Below, piece after piece: positions 13,704-23,895 of a DNA stretch of 64,000 nt. Origin of the DNA: Siphlonurus alternatus (Eukaryota > Arthropoda > Insecta > Ephemeroptera > Siphlonuridae). The DNA is taken from contig OX463788.1 in the NCBI GenBank assembly GCA_949825025.1, positions 310,001 through 374,000 of the forward strand, read 5' to 3'. The notes under the pieces were generated by a model, which worked only from the letters and a program-made list of their open reading frames with translations, was not told the DNA's origin and made no database searches. The translations under genes and the position numbers were made by a program. Position 1 is the first letter of the stretch, and each line of letters starts with the position of its first letter.

Positions 13704-14599
13704 GGGAACGAAGTAAACGTCGTGCCAGTTAATGACACATCACAGATTATAGGTAACAACATCCTTTAAATAATTCCGTAAAAAAATTTGATGAAACCAG
13801 GGGATAAAGGAACAATTTTGTCTTGGAGGTGGAAATTTATTAAAAAAAATCAACGATCCAAGGTATAAAAAAAATTTTAGGGAATGAAGTGTACGTCGTG
13901 CCAGTTACTGACACATCACAGATTATAGGTAACAACATCTTTTAAATGAATCCGTAAAAAAATTTGATGAAACCAGGGAATAAAGGAACAATTTTGTCTT
14001 GGAGGTGGAAATTTATTAAAAAAATCAACGATCCTCGGTATAAAAAAATTTCTAGGTAACGAAATGTACGTCGTGCCAGTTACTGACACATCACAGATTA
14101 TAGGTAACAAAATCTTTTAAATGAATCTGTAAAAAAAATTGATGAAACCAGGGGATAAAGGAACAATTTTGTCTTGGAGTTGGAAATTTATTAAAAAAAA
14201 TCAACGATCCTCGGTATAAAAAAAATTCTAGGGAACGAAGTAAACGTCGTGCCAGTTACTGACACATCTCATATTATAGGTAACAACATCCTTTAAATGA
14301 ATCTGTAAAAAAAATTGATGAAACCAGGGGATAAAGGAACATTTTTGTCTTAAAGGTGGAAATTTTTAAAAAAAATCAACGATCCTCGGTATAAAAAAAT
14401 TTCTAGGGAACGTAGTGTACGTCGTGCCAGTTATTGACACATCACAGATTATAGGTAACAACATCCTTTAAATGAATCCGTAAAAAAATTTGATGAAACC
14501 AGGGAATAAAGGAACATTTTTGTCTTGGAGTTGGAAATTTATTAAAAAAAATCAACGATCCTCGGTATAAAAAAATTTCTAGGTAACGAAGTAAACGTC

Positions 14600-14616
14600 G
14601 TGTCAGTTACTGACAC
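14600..14616. other. Perfect 17-bp dyad in a satellite monomer (representative copy)
   Basis: GTGTCAGTTACTGACAC reads the same on both strands apart from the central T: two 8-bp arms about one centre base. The common monomer version is GTGCCAGTTACTGACAC, with one mismatched arm pair. A third version, ending CTAACAC, has one more mismatch. The perfect form is linked to monomers with TCTAGGTAACGAAGTAAACG or TAACAAAG. It recurs through the right block, for example near 29352, 44820, 47285, 50803, 52739, 56790 and 63647. Dyads of this size often bind protein dimers, but no factor can be named from sequence. Confidence 0.8.
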
Positions 14617-14899
14617 ATCACAGATTATAGGTAACAACATCCTTTAAATGAATCCGTAAAAAAGTTTGATGAAACCAGGGGATAAAGGAACAATTTTGTC
14701 TTGGAGGTGGAAATTTATTAAAAAAAATCAACGATCCTCGGCATAAAAAAAATTCTAGGGAATGAAGTAAACGTCGTGCCAGTTACTGACACATCACAGA
14801 TTATAAATAACAACATCCTTTAAATGAATCCGTAAAAAAATTTGATGAAACCAGGGGATAAAGGAACAATTTTGTCTTGGAGGTGGAAATTTATTAAAA

Positions 14900-16645
14900 A
14901 AAATCAACGATCCTCGGTAAAAAAATTTCTAGGGAATGAAGTGTATGTCGTGCCGGTTACTGACACATCACAGATTATAGCTAACAACATCTTATAAATG
15001 AATCCGTAAAAAAATTTGATGAAACCAGGGAAAAAAGGAACAATTTTGTCTTGGAGGTGGAAATTTATTAAAAAAATCAACGATCCTCGGTATAAAAAAT
15101 TTCTAGAGAACGAAGTGTACGTCGTGCCAGTTACTGACACATCACAGATTATAGGTAATACATCCTTTAAATGAATCCATAAAAAATTTTGATGAAACCA
15201 TGGGATAGTGGAACAATTTTGTCTTGGAGGTGGAAATTTATTAAAAAAAATCAACGATCCTCGGTATAAAAAAATTTCTAGGGAACGAAGTAAACGTCGT
15301 GCCAGTTACTGACACATCACAGATTATAGGTATCAACACCCTTTAAATGAATCCGTAAAAAAATTTGAGGAAACCAGGGAATAAAGGAACAATTTTGTCT
15401 TGGAGGTGGAAATTTATTAAAAAAAATCAACGATCCTCGGCATAAAAAAATTTCTAGGGAAAGAAGTAAACGTCGTGCCAGTTACTGACACATCACAGAT
15501 TATAGGTAACAACATCCTTTAAATGAATCCGTAAAAAAATTTGATGAAACCAGGGGATAAAGAACAATTTTGTCTTGGAGGTGGAAATTTATTAAAAAAA
15601 ATCAACGATTCTCGGTATAAAAAAAAATCTAGGGAACGAAGTGTACGTCGTGCCAGTTACTGACACATCACAGATTATAGGTAACAACATCTTTTAAATG
15701 AATCCGTAAAAAAAGTTGATGAAACCAGGGGATAAAGGAACAATTTTGTCTTGAAGATGGAAATTTTTAAAAAAAATCAACGATCCTCGGTATAAAAAAA
15801 ATTCTAGGGTACGAAGTGTACGTCGTGCCAGTTACTGACACATCACAGATTATAGGTAACAACATCCTTTAAATGAATCCGTAAAAAAATTTGATGAAAC
15901 CAGGGGATAATGGAACAATTTTGTCTTGGAGGTGGAAATTTATTAAAAAAAATCAACGATCCTCGGCATAAAAAAATTTCTAGGGAACGAAGTAAACGTC
16001 GTGCCAGTTCCTGACACATCACAGATTATAGGTAACACCATCTTTTAAATGAATCCGTAAAAAAATTTGATGAAACCAGGGAATAAAGGAACAATTTTGT
16101 CTTGGAGGTGGAAATTTATTAAAAAAATCAACGATCCTCGGTATAAAAAAATTTCTAGGTAACGAAATTTACGTCGTGCCAGTTACTGACACATCACAGA
16201 TTAAAGGTAACAAAATATTTTAAATGAATCTGTAAAAAAAATTGATGAAACCAGGGGATAAAGGAACAATTTTGTCTTGGAGGTGGAAATTTATTAAAAA
16301 AAATCAACGATCCTCGGTATAAAAAAAATTCTAGGGAACGAAGTGTACGTCGTGCCAGTTACTGACACATCACAGATTATAGGTAACAACATCTTTTAAA
16401 TGAATCCGTAAAAAAAGTTGATGAAACCAGGGGATAAAGGAACAATTTTGTCTTGAAGATGGAAATTTTTAAAAAAAATCAACGATCCTCGGTATAAAAA
16501 AAATTCTAGGGTACGAAGTGTACGTCGTGCCAGTTACTGACACATCACAGATTATAGGTAACAACATCCTTTAAATGAATCCGTAAAAAAATTTGATGAA
16601 ACCAGGGGATAAAGGAACAATTTTGTCTTGGAGGTGGAAATTTAT
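14900..16645. repeat. 10-monomer higher-order block, copy 1 (partner from ~16650)
   Basis: Rare variants recur about 1,753 bp downstream: GTGTATGTCGTGCCGG (14940 and 16693), ATCTTATAAATG (14990 and 16743), TAAAAAATTTCTAGAG (15090 and 16843) and ATCCATAAAAAATTTTG (15176 and 16929). Inside the block, the monomer with CTTGAAGATGGAAATTTTT occurs near 15750 and again near 16455, four monomers apart. Boundaries are approximate. Confidence 0.65.
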
Positions 16646-16649
16646 TAAA

Positions 16650-18000
16650 AAAAATCAACGATCCTCGGTATAAAAAAATTTCTAGGGAATGAAGTGTATG
16701 TCGTGCCGGTTACTGACACATCACAGATTATAGGTATCAACATCTTATAAATGAATCCGTAAAAAAATTTGATGAAACCAGGGAATAAAGGAACAATTTT
16801 GTCATGGAGGTGGAAATTTATTAAAAAAATCAACGATCCTCGGTATAAAAAATTTCTAGAGAACGAAGTGTACGTCGTGCCAGTTACTGACACATCACAG
16901 ATTATAGGTAATACATCCTTTAAATGAATCCATAAAAAATTTTGATGAAACCAGGGGATAGTGGAACAATTTTGTCTTGGAGGTGAAAATTTATTAAGAA
17001 AAATCAACGATCTTCGGTATAAAAAAATTTCTAGGGAACGAAGTAAACGTCGTGCCAGTTCCTGACACATCACAGATTATAGGTATCAACACCCTTTAAA
17101 TGAATCCGTAAAAAAATTTGAGGAAACCTGGGAATAAAGGAACAATTTTGTCTTGGAGGTGGAAATTTATTAAAAAAAATCAACGATCCTCGGCATAAAA
17201 AAATTTCTAGGGAAAGAAGTAAACGTCGTGCCAGTTACTGACACATCACAGATTATAGGTAACAACATCCTTTAAATGAATCCGTAAAAAAATTTGATGA
17301 AACCAGGGGATAAAGAACAATTTTGTCTTGGAGGTGGAAATTTATTAAAAAAAATCAACGATTCTCGGTATAAAAAAAAATCTAGGGAACGAAGTGTACG
17401 TCGTGCCAGTTACTGACACATCACAGATTATAGGTAACAACATCTTTTAAATGAATCCGTAAAAAAAGTTGATGAAACCAGGGAATAAAGGAACAATTTT
17501 GTCTTGGAGGTGGAAATTTTTAAAAAAAATCAACGATCCTCGGTATAAAAAAAATTCTAGGGTACGAAGTGTACGTCGTGCCAGTTACTGACACATCACA
17601 GATTATAGGTAACAACATCCTTTAAATGAATCCGTAAAAAAGTTTGATGAAACCAGGGGATAATGGAACAATTTTGTCTTGGAGGTGGAAATTTATTAAA
17701 AAAAATAAACGATCCTCGGCATAAAAAAATTTCTAGGGAACGAAGTAAACGTCGTGCCAGTTCCTGACACATCACAGATTATAGGTAACAACATTCTTTA
17801 AATGAATCCATAAAAAAATTTGATGAAACCAGGGAATAAAGGAACAATTTTGTCTTGGAGGTGGAAATTTATTAAAAAAAATCAACGATCCTCGGTATAA
17901 AAAAATTTCTAGGGAATAAAGTGTACGTCGTGCCGGTTACTGACACATCACAGATTATAGGTAACAACATCTTTTAAATGAATCCGTAAAAAAATTTGAT
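16650..18000. repeat. 10-monomer higher-order block, copy 2 (partial, matches ~14900-16250)
   Basis: Partner of the block from 14900. It differs at single bases, for example TTTGTCATGGAGG near 16800 against TTTGTCTTGGAGG, and GATCTTCGG near 17008 against GATCCTCGG. A shortened spacing in this segment keeps one minus-strand frame open for 142 codons (16645-17073), the longest frame in the array. It reads only satellite monomers and is not a gene. Confidence 0.6.
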
Positions 18001-18147
18001 GAAACCAGGGAATAAAGGAACAATTTTGTCTTGGAGGTGGAAATTTATTAAAAAAATCAACGATCCTCGGTATAAAAAAATTTCTAGAGAACGAAGTGTA
18101 CGTCGTGCCAGTTACTGACACATCACAGATTATAGGTAATACATCCT

Positions 18148-18151
18148 TTAA
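18148..18151. other. Uninterrupted paralogue of the transposon target TTAA
   Basis: The monomers around this site match both flanks of the insertion: GGTAATACATCCTTTAA on the left, and ATGAATCCGTAAAAAAGTTT followed by GGAACAACTTTGTC on the right. The flank at 22013 lies 3,865 bp (22 monomers) downstream of this site. The right flank at 25181 lies 7,029 bp downstream of 18152, which equals 3,865 plus 3,160 bp of insert plus 4 bp of duplicated target. The site therefore serves as a pre-insertion reference. Confidence 0.9.
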
Positions 18152-21100
18152 ATGAATCCGTAAAAAAGTTTGATGAAACCAGGGGATAAAGGAACAACTT
18201 TGTCTTGGAGGTGGAAATTTATTAAAAAAAATCAACGATCCTCGGTATAAAAAAATTTCTAGGGAACGAAGTAAACGTTGTGCCAGTTACTGACACATCA
18301 CAGATTATAGGTATCAACACCCTTTAAATGAATCCGTAAAAAGATTTGAGGAAACCAGGGAATAAAGGAACAATTTTGTCTTGGAGGTGGAAATTTATTA
18401 AAAAAAATCAACGATCCTCGGCATAAAAAAATTTCTAGGGAAAGAAGTAAACGTCGTGCCAGTTACTGACACATCACAGATTATAGGTAACAACATCTTT
18501 TAAATGAATCCGTAAAAAAATTTGATGAAACCAGGGGATAAAGAACAATTTTGTCTTGGAGGTGGAAATTTATTAAAAAAAATCAACGATCCTCGGTATA
18601 AAAAAATTCTAGGGAACGAAGTAAACGTCGTGCCAGTTACTGACACATCACAGATTATAGGACACAACGTCCTTTAAATGAATCCGTAAAAAAATTTGAT
18701 GAAACCAGGGAATAAAGGAACAATTTTGTCTTGGAGGTGGAAATTTATTAAAAAAAATCAACGATCCTCGGTATAAAAAAATTTCTAGGGTACGAAGTGT
18801 ACGTCTTGCCAGTTACTAACACATCACAGATTATAAATAATAACATCCTTTAAATGAATCCGTAAAAAAATTTGATGAAACCAGGGAATAAAGGAATAAT
18901 TTTGTCTTGGTGGTGAAAATTCATTAAAAAAAATCAACGATCCTCGGCATAAATAATTTCTAGGGAACGAAGAAAACGTCGTGCCAGTTAATGACACATC
19001 ACAGATTATAGGTAACAACATCCTTTAAATGAATCCGTAAAAAAATTTGATGAAACCAGGGAATAAAGGAACAATTTTGTCTTGGAGGTGGAAATTTATT
19101 AAAAAAAATCAACGATCCTCGGTATAAAAAAATTTCTAGGGTACGAAGTGTACGTCGTGTCAGTTACTAACACATCACAGATTATAAATAATAACATCCT
19201 TTAAATGAATCCGTAAAAAAATTTGATGAAACCAGGGAATAAAGGAATAATTTTGTCTTGGAGGTGAAAATTTATTAAAAAAAATCAACGATCCTCGGCA
19301 TAAATAATTTCTAGGGAACGAAGTAAACGTCGTGCCAGTTAATGACACATCACAGATTATAGGTAACAACATCCTTTAAATGAATCCGTAAAAAAATTTG
19401 ATGAAACCAGGGGATTAAGGAACAATTTTGTCTTGGAGGTGGAAATTTATTAAAAAAAATCAACGATCCTCGGTATAAAAAAATTTCTAGGGAATGTAGT
19501 GTACGTCGTGCCAGTTACTGACACATCACAGATTATAGGTATCAACACCCTTTAAATGAATCTGTAAAAAAATTTGAGGAAACCAGGGAATAAAGGAACA
19601 ATTTTGTCTTGGAGGTAGAAATTTATTAAAAAAAATCAACGAACCTCGGCATAAAAAAATTTCTAGGGAAAGAAGTAAACGTCGTGCCAGTTACTGACAC
19701 ATCACAGATTATAGGTAACAACATCCTTTAAATGAATCCGTAAAAAAATTTGATGAAACCAGGGGATAAAGAACAATTTTGTCTTGGAGGTGGAAATTTA
19801 TTAAAAAAAATCAACGATCCTCGGTATAAAAAAAATTCTAGGGAACGAAGTAAACGTCGTGCCTGTTACTGACGCATCTCAGATTATAGGTAACAACATC
19901 ATTTAAATGAATCCGTAAAAAAATTTGATGAAACCAGGGGATAAAGGAACAATTTTGTCTTGGTGGTGGAAATTTATTGAAAAAAATCAACGATCCTCGG
20001 TATAAAAAAATTTCTAGGGAACGAAGTAAACGTCGTGCCAGTTACTGACACATCACAGATTATAGGTAACAACATCCTTTAAATGAATCCGTAAAAAAAT
20101 TTGATGAAACCAGGGAATAAAGGAACAATTTTGTCTTGGAGGTGGAAATTTATTAAAAAAAATCAACGATCCTCGGTATAAAAAAATTTCTAGGGTACGA
20201 AGTGTACGACGTGCCAGTTACTAACACATCACAGATTATAGGTAATAACATCTTTTAAATGAATCCGTAAAAAAATTTGATGAAACCAGGGAATAAAGGA
20301 ACAATTTTGTCTTGGAGGTGGAAATTTATTAAAAAAAATCAACGATCCTCGGCATTGAAAAATTTCTAGGGAACGAAGTAAACGTCGTGCCAGTTACTGA
20401 CACATCACAGATTATAGGTAACAACATCTTTTAAATGAATCCGTAAAAAAGTTTGATGAAACCAGGGGATAATGGAACAATTTTGTCTTGGAAGTGGAAA
20501 TTTATTAAAAAAAATCAACGATTCTCGGTATAAAAAAATTTCTAGGGAATGTAGTGTACGTCGTGCCAGTTACTGACACATCACAGATTATAGGTAACAA
20601 CATCTTTTAAATGAATCCGTAAAAAAATTTGATGAAACCAGGGAATAAAGGAACAATTTTGTCTTGGAGGTGGAAATTTATTAAAAAAATCAACGATCCT
20701 CGGTATAAAAAAATTTCTAGGTAACGAAATGTACGTCGTGCCAGTTACTGACACATCACAGATTATAGGTAACAAAATCTTTTAAATGAATCTGTAAAAA
20801 AAGTTGATGAAACCAGGGGATAAAGGAACAATTTTGTCTTGGAGGTGGAAATTTATTAAAAAAAATCAACGATCCTCGGTATAAAAAAAATTCTAGGGAA
20901 CGAAGTAAACGACGTGCCAGTTACTGACACATCTCATATTATAGGTAACAACATCCTTTAAATGAATCCGTAAAAAAAAATTGATGAAACCAGGGGATAA
21001 TGGAACATTTTTGTCTTAAAGGTGGAATTTTTTTAAAAAAATCAACGAAAGTCGGTATAAAAAAATTTCTAGGGAACGAAGTGTACGTCGTGCCAGTTAC

Positions 21101-22012
21101 TGACACATCACAGATTATAGGTAACAACATCCTTTATATGAATCCGTAAAAAAATTTGATGAAACCAGGGGATAAAGGAACATTTTTGTCTTGGAGGTGG
21201 AAATTTATTAAAAAAAATCAAAGATCCTCGGTATAAAAAAATTTCTAGGGTACGAAGTGTACGTCGTGCCAGTTACTAACACATCAAAGATTATAGGTAA
21301 TAACATCTTTTAAATGAATCCGTAAAAAAATTTGATGAAACCAGGGAATAAAGGAACAATTTTGTCTTGGAGGTGGAAATTTATTAAAAAAAATCAACGA
21401 TCCTCGGCATTGAAAAATTTCTAGGGAACGAAGTAAACGTCGTGCCAGTTACTGACACATCACAGATTATAGGTAACAACATCTTTTAAATGAATCCGTA
21501 AAAAAGTTTGATGAAACCAGGGGATAATGGAACAATTTTGTCTTGGAGGTGGAAATTTATTAAAAAAAATCAACGATCCTCGGCATAAAAAAATTTCTAG
21601 GGAACGAAGTAAACGTCGTGCCAGTTCCTGACACATCACAGATTATAGGTAACAACATTCTTTAAATGAATCCATAAAAAAATTTGATGAAACCAGGGGA
21701 TAAAGGAACAATTTTGTCTTGGAGGTGGAAATTTATTAAAAAAAAATCAACGATCCTCGGTATAAAAAAATTTCTAGGGAATGAAGTGTACGTCGTGCCG
21801 GTTACTGACACATCACAGATTATAGGTAACAACATCTTTTAAATGAATCCGTAAAAAAATTTGATGAAACCAGGGAATAAAGGAACAATTTTGTCTTGGA
21901 GGTGGAAATTTATTAAAAAAATCAACGATCCTCGGTATAAAAAAATTTCTAGAGAACGAAGTGTACGTCGTGCCAGTTACTGACACATCACAGATTATAG
22001 GTAATACATCCT

Positions 22013-22016
22013 TTAA
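22013..22016. repeat. Left target-site duplication, TTAA
   Basis: The satellite motif CCTTTAAATG is cut after TTAA, and the foreign sequence begins at 22017. The same four bases reappear at 25177-25180, directly before ATGAATCCG, which continues the broken monomer. Exact TTAA duplication is characteristic of piggyBac-superfamily insertion. Confidence 0.93.
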
Positions 22017-22030
22017 CACTCACTAGGTTT
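22017..22030 (+). repeat. Left terminal inverted repeat
   Basis: CACTCACTAGGTTT matches the reverse complement of 25163-25176 at 12 of 14 positions, and similarity stops beyond it. Two T/C differences suggest the element has been accumulating mutations or that its ends were never identical. Confidence 0.88.
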
Positions 22031-22048
22031 ATGGGGTAAAAAATATCC
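22031..22048 (+). repeat. Subterminal motif, left end of the transposon
   Basis: ATGGGGTAAAAAATATCC directly follows the left terminal repeat. It resembles ATGGGGTATAGAAAATCCC at 25116-25134 in the same orientation, and the reverse complement of 22229-22247. Subterminal repeats of this kind are transposase-binding sites in several DNA transposons. Such binding here is inference. Confidence 0.55.
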
Positions 22049-22881
22049 AAGAGACAGTTATGTTTAATAAAAAACATTTTAATAATTCTCGTAGAGAAAA
22101 ACCCTTCTATGATATTGTTAACATTTTCTTTGTCAATAAAATCAATTTTGGTTGCATCTTTCTGCCATAATTAGTTAATTTTTAATTAATTTTTATAATG
22201 CTCCTCACCCGCTGATGGGTCTTATATTGGGATTTTTTACACCCCATGACATATGACAAGGGTTTTATGTGGTTGTGGCAACAATACTCTTTACAAGTTT
22301 GAGATTACGGTCAAACCACGTGGCCGCGGGTGTTGTTACATTCATCAGCTTTTATATTGGCCACAACAATTTAACAAAATATAAAGCGTATTGTGTTATT
22401 TACTGGCATTTTTATGCTGTTGTTATCATAATTAGGGAGTCTCTTGAGTGAGTAATGTCATTTTTAGAAAAGCTGTTTTACTTCTGGTGACTTATACTTT
22501 TTCGCTTTCTCATAAATAACAACAAAAACTATATTGAAAGTATACAATGTATTATCTTATACTATATAATGCGATATATTACAACAGAGAAGTCGGTGTT
22601 ATAATGAGTTTATTATAATGTAATTATCAATATATAAAGAAATATTGATATTGTCACACAAACCCGATTATCTATATACTACATTTTACTGTATGTATAA
22701 ATACTGCAACGGCAGGTATATTCCTACATTGAGAAGATTATAACTGATGATAAAAATACAACAATAACGATTATACGTATTTATTTTGTTTATTATTTTA
22801 ATATATATACGAATAATAAAGAGGACTTTTGAGATAAAGTAAAAGTAGCTATTAATTATGGCCCGGTTTTAATTCAAATTT
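22049..22881. other. AT-rich transposon interior, left part, no gene recognised
   Basis: Unique AT-rich sequence between the left end and the first SINE. Apart from the end-like repeat at 22204-22247 I see no conserved feature. A plus-strand frame at 22269-22451 (60 codons from an ATG, hydrophobic middle) has no recognisable motif, and its length is plausible by chance. Many ATAT-type runs occur between 22540 and 22820. Confidence 0.6.
22204..22247. repeat. Internal second copy of a terminus-like sequence
   Basis: On the plus strand this reads CTCACCC, then GGGTCTTA, then TGGGATTTTTTACACCCCAT. The right terminus, read inwards on the minus strand, has CACTCACC, AGGTCTTA and TGGGATTTTCTATACCCCAT in the same order, with extra bases between. 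The last 19 bp agree at 17 positions. An end-like sequence thus lies about 190 bp inside the left end. It may be an internal binding-site array or a relic of another related element. Confidence 0.6.
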
Positions 22882-23285
22882 GGGAGGTGTGGCGCAGTAC
22901 GCTTGAACGGGTCTCATAAGATCACTGAACTCAAACAACGCCAAGCGTGGTTAGTAGTTGGATGGGTGACCATTTTCCACCCAGGGGTAAATCATTGAGC
23001 TATTCCACTATATGTGCACATGCACATGGTTAGATCCCATGGCTTTGGACCATTGCACTTCCGGTTCATTGACAAAAGATGTAGCGTCCATCCTGGCTGA
23101 GGTTTCTACGTTTCCCTCAGTCACAAGCAAATGCCGGGATGGATTGCAAGGCCGTGACCGCCCCAATTCTGGAAGAGCCCACGAAACGCTCAAGTTAGTT
23201 TTTCGGAAGGTTCGGGGTTTCAAAGCAGTAAGTAATTAGTAGGTACAAGTACCCAAAAAGGTTTGATTGAAATTAAGAAAAAAAA
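22882..23285 (+). mobile_element. SINE with 5S rRNA-derived head (SINE3-like), near full length
   Basis: The first ~90 bp resemble eukaryotic 5S rRNA: ACGCTTGAACGGGTCTCATA, then AGATCACTGAACTCAAACAA, then GGTTAGTAGTTGGATGGGTG ending GACC. A body of about 300 bp follows, with CATCCTGGCTGAGG, CAAATGCCGGGATGGATTGC and GGTTCGGGGTTTCAAAG. It ends in GTAATTAGTAG, GGTTTGATT and an A-rich tail near 23275-23285. The body recurs inverted at 23684-23895, which confirms a dispersed repeat. SINEs with 5S-derived heads are transcribed by RNA polymerase III and moved by LINE machinery (established for SINE3). No clear target duplication is visible, and the start is approximate. A TTTT at 22973-22976, right after the C-box, would probably end Pol III transcripts early. 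Short frames on both strands here (23008-23239) are incidental. Confidence 0.8.
22949..22971 (+). promoter_or_regulatory. 5S-type internal promoter C-box in the SINE head
   Basis: GGTTAGTAGTTGGATGGGTG followed by ACC differs at one position from the GGTTAGTACTTGGATGGGTG form I know from eukaryotic 5S rRNA. This is the TFIIIA-binding C-box of type 1 Pol III promoters. The A-box equivalent, near 22931-22947 (TCAAACAACGCCAAGCG), is more diverged from the usual TTAAGCAACG form. Confidence 0.75.
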
Positions 23286-23683
23286 CATACTTATTGCTTC
23301 CTGTTGAAACATTAGTTATAATTACAATTAATTAACTTTGAATTTTATTTTTACTGGCGTTTGATGTACACAGAATATATCATTATATACGCATAATACG
23401 TACGGTGTGATTATAAAACGTTTTAATGCAATATGTTATCATATATTATGTAATTTTGTAGTCTCATTTATTTTATTTTGTCGGAAATTCAATAATAATA
23501 TATGATGTTCATATTTATGGTTACTTAAGTTTTTTAGATAAAAAAATATATAATAAGCCTGCTAACTTGCTTACTACCATGGAAGAAAGTAAAAAAAAAA
23601 AAAAGGAAAAGAAAGTAATAAAAATAAATATATAAAGATTAAACTCATCATTAAAGACTAAAAATATGATTTTTTTTTTTTCT
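23286..23683. other. AT-rich spacer between the two SINE copies
   Basis: No gene or conserved feature seen. It contains a poly-A run at about 23591-23604 followed by purine-rich GGAAAAGAAAG, and a T-run at about 23671-23681 that is the A-tail of the minus-strand SINE. It forms the ~400 bp loop between two inverted SINE bodies. Confidence 0.6.
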
Positions 23684-23895
23684 AATCAAACCCTAACTAA
23701 TTACTACTAATTACACACCACTTTGAAACCCCGAACCTTCCGAAACCCTAACTTGGCGTTATTTCGCACGGGCTCTTCCGGAACGGGGGCGGCCACGCAC
23801 TTGCAATCCATCCCGGCATTTGCTTGCGACTGAGGGAAACGTGGAAACCTCAGCCAGGATGGACGCTACAGCTTTTGTGAATTTAGAAGTGCATT
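23684..23895 (-). mobile_element. 5'-truncated SINE copy, inverted relative to 22882-23285
   Basis: Read on the minus strand it matches the body of the first SINE from about 23053 onward: GCACTTC, ACAAAAG, GTAGCGTCCATCCTGGCTGA, CAAATGCCGGGATGGATTGC, GGTTTCGGAAGGTTCGGGGT, then GTAATTAGTAG, GGGTTTGATTAG and a poly-A tail (the T-run at 23671-23681). The 5S-derived head is missing, the usual result of incomplete reverse transcription. This copy keeps GCGAAATAACGCCAAG where the first copy has only CGAAACGCTCAAG, so the two are diverged. The 5' break is placed by eye. Confidence 0.82.

Larger units (their letters stand above)
1..22016. repeat. Satellite DNA array, left block (~176 bp monomer, ~125 copies)
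   Basis: Direct head-to-tail repeats run without a break from the first base to the TTAA at 22013. One consensus monomer, counted by eye, is 176 bp. Landmarks in order are an A7 run at monomer positions 3-9, CTAGGGAACGAAG (13-25), the dyad GTGCCAGTTACTGACAC (about 35-51), CTTTAAATGAATCC (76-89), a second A7 run (92-98), CAGGGAATAAAGGAAC (110-125), CTTGGAGGTGG (134-144), a poly-A stretch (153-161) and CAACGATCCTCGGT (163-176). Neighbouring monomers differ by a few substitutions and by 1-2 bp length changes, mostly in A-runs. I see no unique DNA or gene in this block. Only the monomer variants and the larger duplicated blocks listed separately break its uniformity. I do not recognise the family as a named satellite. 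Confidence 0.98.

Noticed and set aside
22888..22971. A functional 5S rRNA gene
   Set aside because: Only part of the 5S sequence is recognisable, the A-box region has drifted, the 3' part is replaced by unrelated SINE body, and there is no tandem 5S unit.
23005..23030. TGTGCACATGCACATG as an operator-like palindrome
   Set aside because: It is a short purine/pyrimidine alternation inside the SINE, with no second instance or context to support regulation.
23008..23239. Overlapping open frames on both strands (71 and 75 codons)
   Set aside because: Both lie inside the SINE body, which is the locally GC-richer sequence. The second SINE copy does not preserve them.
22865..23274. GGTTTTAATTCAAATT and GGTTTGATTGAAATT as target-site duplications of the first SINE
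   Set aside because: GGTTTGATT also occurs at the 3' end of the second SINE copy, so it belongs to the SINE tail and is not a duplicated target.
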